Positions 5,097-5,130 of a DNA stretch of 5,130 nt are shown piece by piece. The notes under the pieces are model-generated. The model did no database searches. It was not told the DNA's origin and worked only from the letters and a program-made list of their open reading frames with translations. Every line of letters starts with the position of its first letter. Positions within the stretch are counted from its first letter, which is position 1. The position numbers were made by a program, and so were the translations under genes. Source of the DNA: an uncultured Treponema sp. (GTDB taxonomy: Bacteria > Spirochaetota > Spirochaetia > Treponematales > Treponemataceae); NCBI GenBank assembly GCA_905372205.1, contig CAJPOH010000095.1, positions 1 to 5,130 on the forward strand. The letters run 5' to 3'.

Positions 5097-5130
5097 GGTG
5101 TTAAAACTTTAAATCTTTCATTTTCTAGTT
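5074..5130 (+). other. Non-coding tail of the window
   Basis: These 57 nt after the last stop are AT-rich and hold the small hairpin at 5075-5098 and scattered T-runs. I see no start codon with a ribosome binding site, no clear promoter and no convincing terminator. The cluster may continue beyond the window. Confidence 0.5.

Overview
The window is an AT-rich (mid-to-high 30s % GC by eye) stretch of a bacterial chromosome carrying seven genes, all on the + strand. Every recognisable family is oxygen-sensitive or tied to sulfur/selenium handling, so the host is almost certainly an anaerobe. A low-GC Firmicute (Clostridia or Negativicutes) or a Treponema-like spirochaete would fit; the sequence alone does not decide. 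No mobile element, CRISPR array, tRNA or rRNA is visible.

Layout. (1) 27-481: a stand-alone TusA-like persulfide carrier overlapping by 4 bp a DUF3343 'Se/S carrier-like' protein. The pair is closed by an AT-rich intrinsic terminator at 492-536. (2) 537-745: a gene-free stretch with a plausible sigma70-type promoter (545-572) followed by a roughly 165-nt leader with several hairpins. (3) 746-2020: a double-cubane-cluster (HgdB/BadD-type) reductase, followed by a strong terminator-like hairpin at 2029-2059. (4) 2076-5073: a second DUF3343 protein, a second double-cubane protein close to E. coli YjiM, the ASKHA ATPase activase (YjiL/HgdC type), and a half-length, Cys-rich relative of the reductases. 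There is no room for a promoter between the hairpin at 2029-2059 and the gene at 2076, so the downstream genes probably depend on read-through.

How the parts may work together. From family knowledge, the activase uses ATP hydrolysis to push one electron at very low potential from its dimer-bridging [4Fe-4S] cluster into the HgdB-like partner. Double-cubane partners use an [Fe8S9] cluster to reduce small or otherwise inert substrates. Here one activase faces two full-length reductases and one half-length paralog, and these are interleaved with three small proteins of persulfide/selenide-carrier type. My inference is that the locus couples ATP-driven low-potential reduction to sulfur or selenium trafficking. 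Either the carriers bring a S/Se-bound substrate or take away the reduced product, or they supply sulfide for building the unusual cluster. The sequence does not show the substrate.

The most unusual items are the half-size paralog, which keeps four cysteines at exactly the spacing of the first reductase while losing the rest of the fold; the structured leader with competing pairings; and the altered cysteine set in the YjiM-like protein.
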